Part shown: positions 63,719 through 64,000 of the stretch, piece after piece | Numbering within the stretch: position 1 is the first letter of the stretch | How the letters are laid out: every line of letters begins with the position of its first letter | Source of the DNA: Clostridia bacterium | GTDB lineage: Bacteria > Bacillota > Clostridia > Oscillospirales > CAG-272 | Reading direction: 5' to 3' | Length of the DNA stretch: 64,000 bases | NCBI GenBank assembly: GCA_017937135.1 | Contig: JAGBEE010000022.1 | Coordinates: 1 to 64,000 of the forward strand | Notes under the pieces: generated by a model | Databases searched by the model: none | What the model was told of the DNA's origin: nothing | The model's input: the letters and a program-made list of their open reading frames with translations, nothing else | Position numbers and translations under genes: made by a program

Positions 63719-64000
63719 TGTTCTACCTCGCTTAAATCATAAAGAACTTTTATTGTTTTCTTGAAGTTTCTATCACTAACACCGATAATGATGTTAATTT
63801 CGTCTGCACCCTGCTCAATCATTTTAATATTGATGTCATTTTCACCAAGAGCAGTAAAGATTTTGCCAGCAATACCTATATTTGAGGCAAGCTTTCTACC
63901 TACTATTGCAATAAGGCTGATTTCGTTATCAATTTTTATGCTATCCGGGTTAACTGCATCGTTAAGAGCAGAAATAATCTCGTGCATACAATTTTCAACG
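63715..64000 (-). CDS. lysC: Aspartate kinase, C-terminal part (truncated by window edge)
   Basis: About 95 residues of the regulatory end, including an ACT domain (LIAIVGRKLASNIGIAGKIFTALGENDINIKMIEQGADEINIIIGV). Translation stays open to the window edge (...VENCMHEIISAL), so the gene starts outside. The kinase phosphorylates aspartate and is usually feedback-regulated through this domain. Position immediately before asd supports the assignment. Confidence 0.9.
   Translation of the reverse strand, partial: VENCMHEIISALNDAVNPDSIKIDNEISLIAIVGRKLASNIGIAGKIFTALGENDINIKMIEQGADEINIIIGVSDRNFKKTIKVLYDLSEVEQ

Noticed and set aside
1..64000. Insertion sequence, prophage or genomic island
   Set aside because: No transposase, integrase, phage gene, tRNA-linked attachment site or terminal inverted repeat was seen; the transporter operon has codon use and ribosome binding sites similar to its neighbours.

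Overview
This AT-rich window looks like a chromosomal segment of an endospore-forming, Gram-positive member of the Clostridia (Bacillota). The evidence is gene content and order: the S10-spc-alpha ribosomal superoperon in Firmicutes order, the sporulation genes spoIIR and spoVM, the yicC-remA-gmk-rpoZ-priA-def-fmt-rsmB-rlmN-prpC-prkC-rsgA block, strong AGGAGG-type ribosome binding sites, and many TTGACA-17-TAAAAT/TATAAT promoters. A gut or other anaerobic fermenting lineage is likely because of the sugar genes and two phosphofructokinases, but that is inference. I see no rRNA or tRNA gene, transposase, integrase, phage gene or CRISPR array.

Layout. 1-2200: a membrane protein of unknown function (minus) and an araD-type epimerase (plus). 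2200-18620: a strong promoter, a structured leader of about 270 nt containing a terminator-like hairpin, then rpsJ to rplQ with secY, adk, map, infA and rpoA. Several gaps inside this operon are unusually long and can fold (rpsJ-rplC, rpsN-rpsH, map-infA, rpsD-rpoA). 18740-20820: an intracellular GH78-like rhamnosidase. 20830-25430: ATP-type pfkA, pncC, spoIIR, a DUF5685 protein, a J-domain protein and a small membrane protein. 25500-37000: the conserved housekeeping block, ending in a 25-codon spoVM. The block lacks coaBC, rpe and thiN, and its PrkC-like kinase has lost the membrane and PASTA parts. 37000-42080 (minus): a PHP phosphoesterase and a deoC-deoD-deoB-cdd-pdp nucleoside salvage operon. 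42180-46050: hpf, then a PPi-type phosphofructokinase with a DUF1846 gene, followed by a pair of 79-bp structured repeats. 46050-49290 (minus): recG and a ROK glucokinase.

49640-62270 is the most distinctive part: a seven-gene operon behind one strong promoter. It encodes a secreted solute-binding protein with two carbohydrate-binding-like domains and a four-cysteine insert, two separate MalF/MalG-like permease pairs (two subunits with long acidic cytoplasmic tails), a membrane protein joining NHL-like repeats, a TPR-like helical segment and a YIP1-like domain, and a secreted DUF5696 protein. There is no ATPase gene. The products point to import of a complex glycan or oligosaccharide energised by an ATPase encoded elsewhere. 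It is followed by a 52-residue acidic protein with its own near-consensus promoter, then asd and the 3' end of an aspartokinase gene (minus), which runs off the window.

How the genes fit together: nucleoside salvage (deo operon), rhamnose or pentose handling (GH78-like, AraD) and oligosaccharide import with the ROK kinase would all feed glycolysis, where two phosphofructokinases of different phosphoryl-donor class are present.
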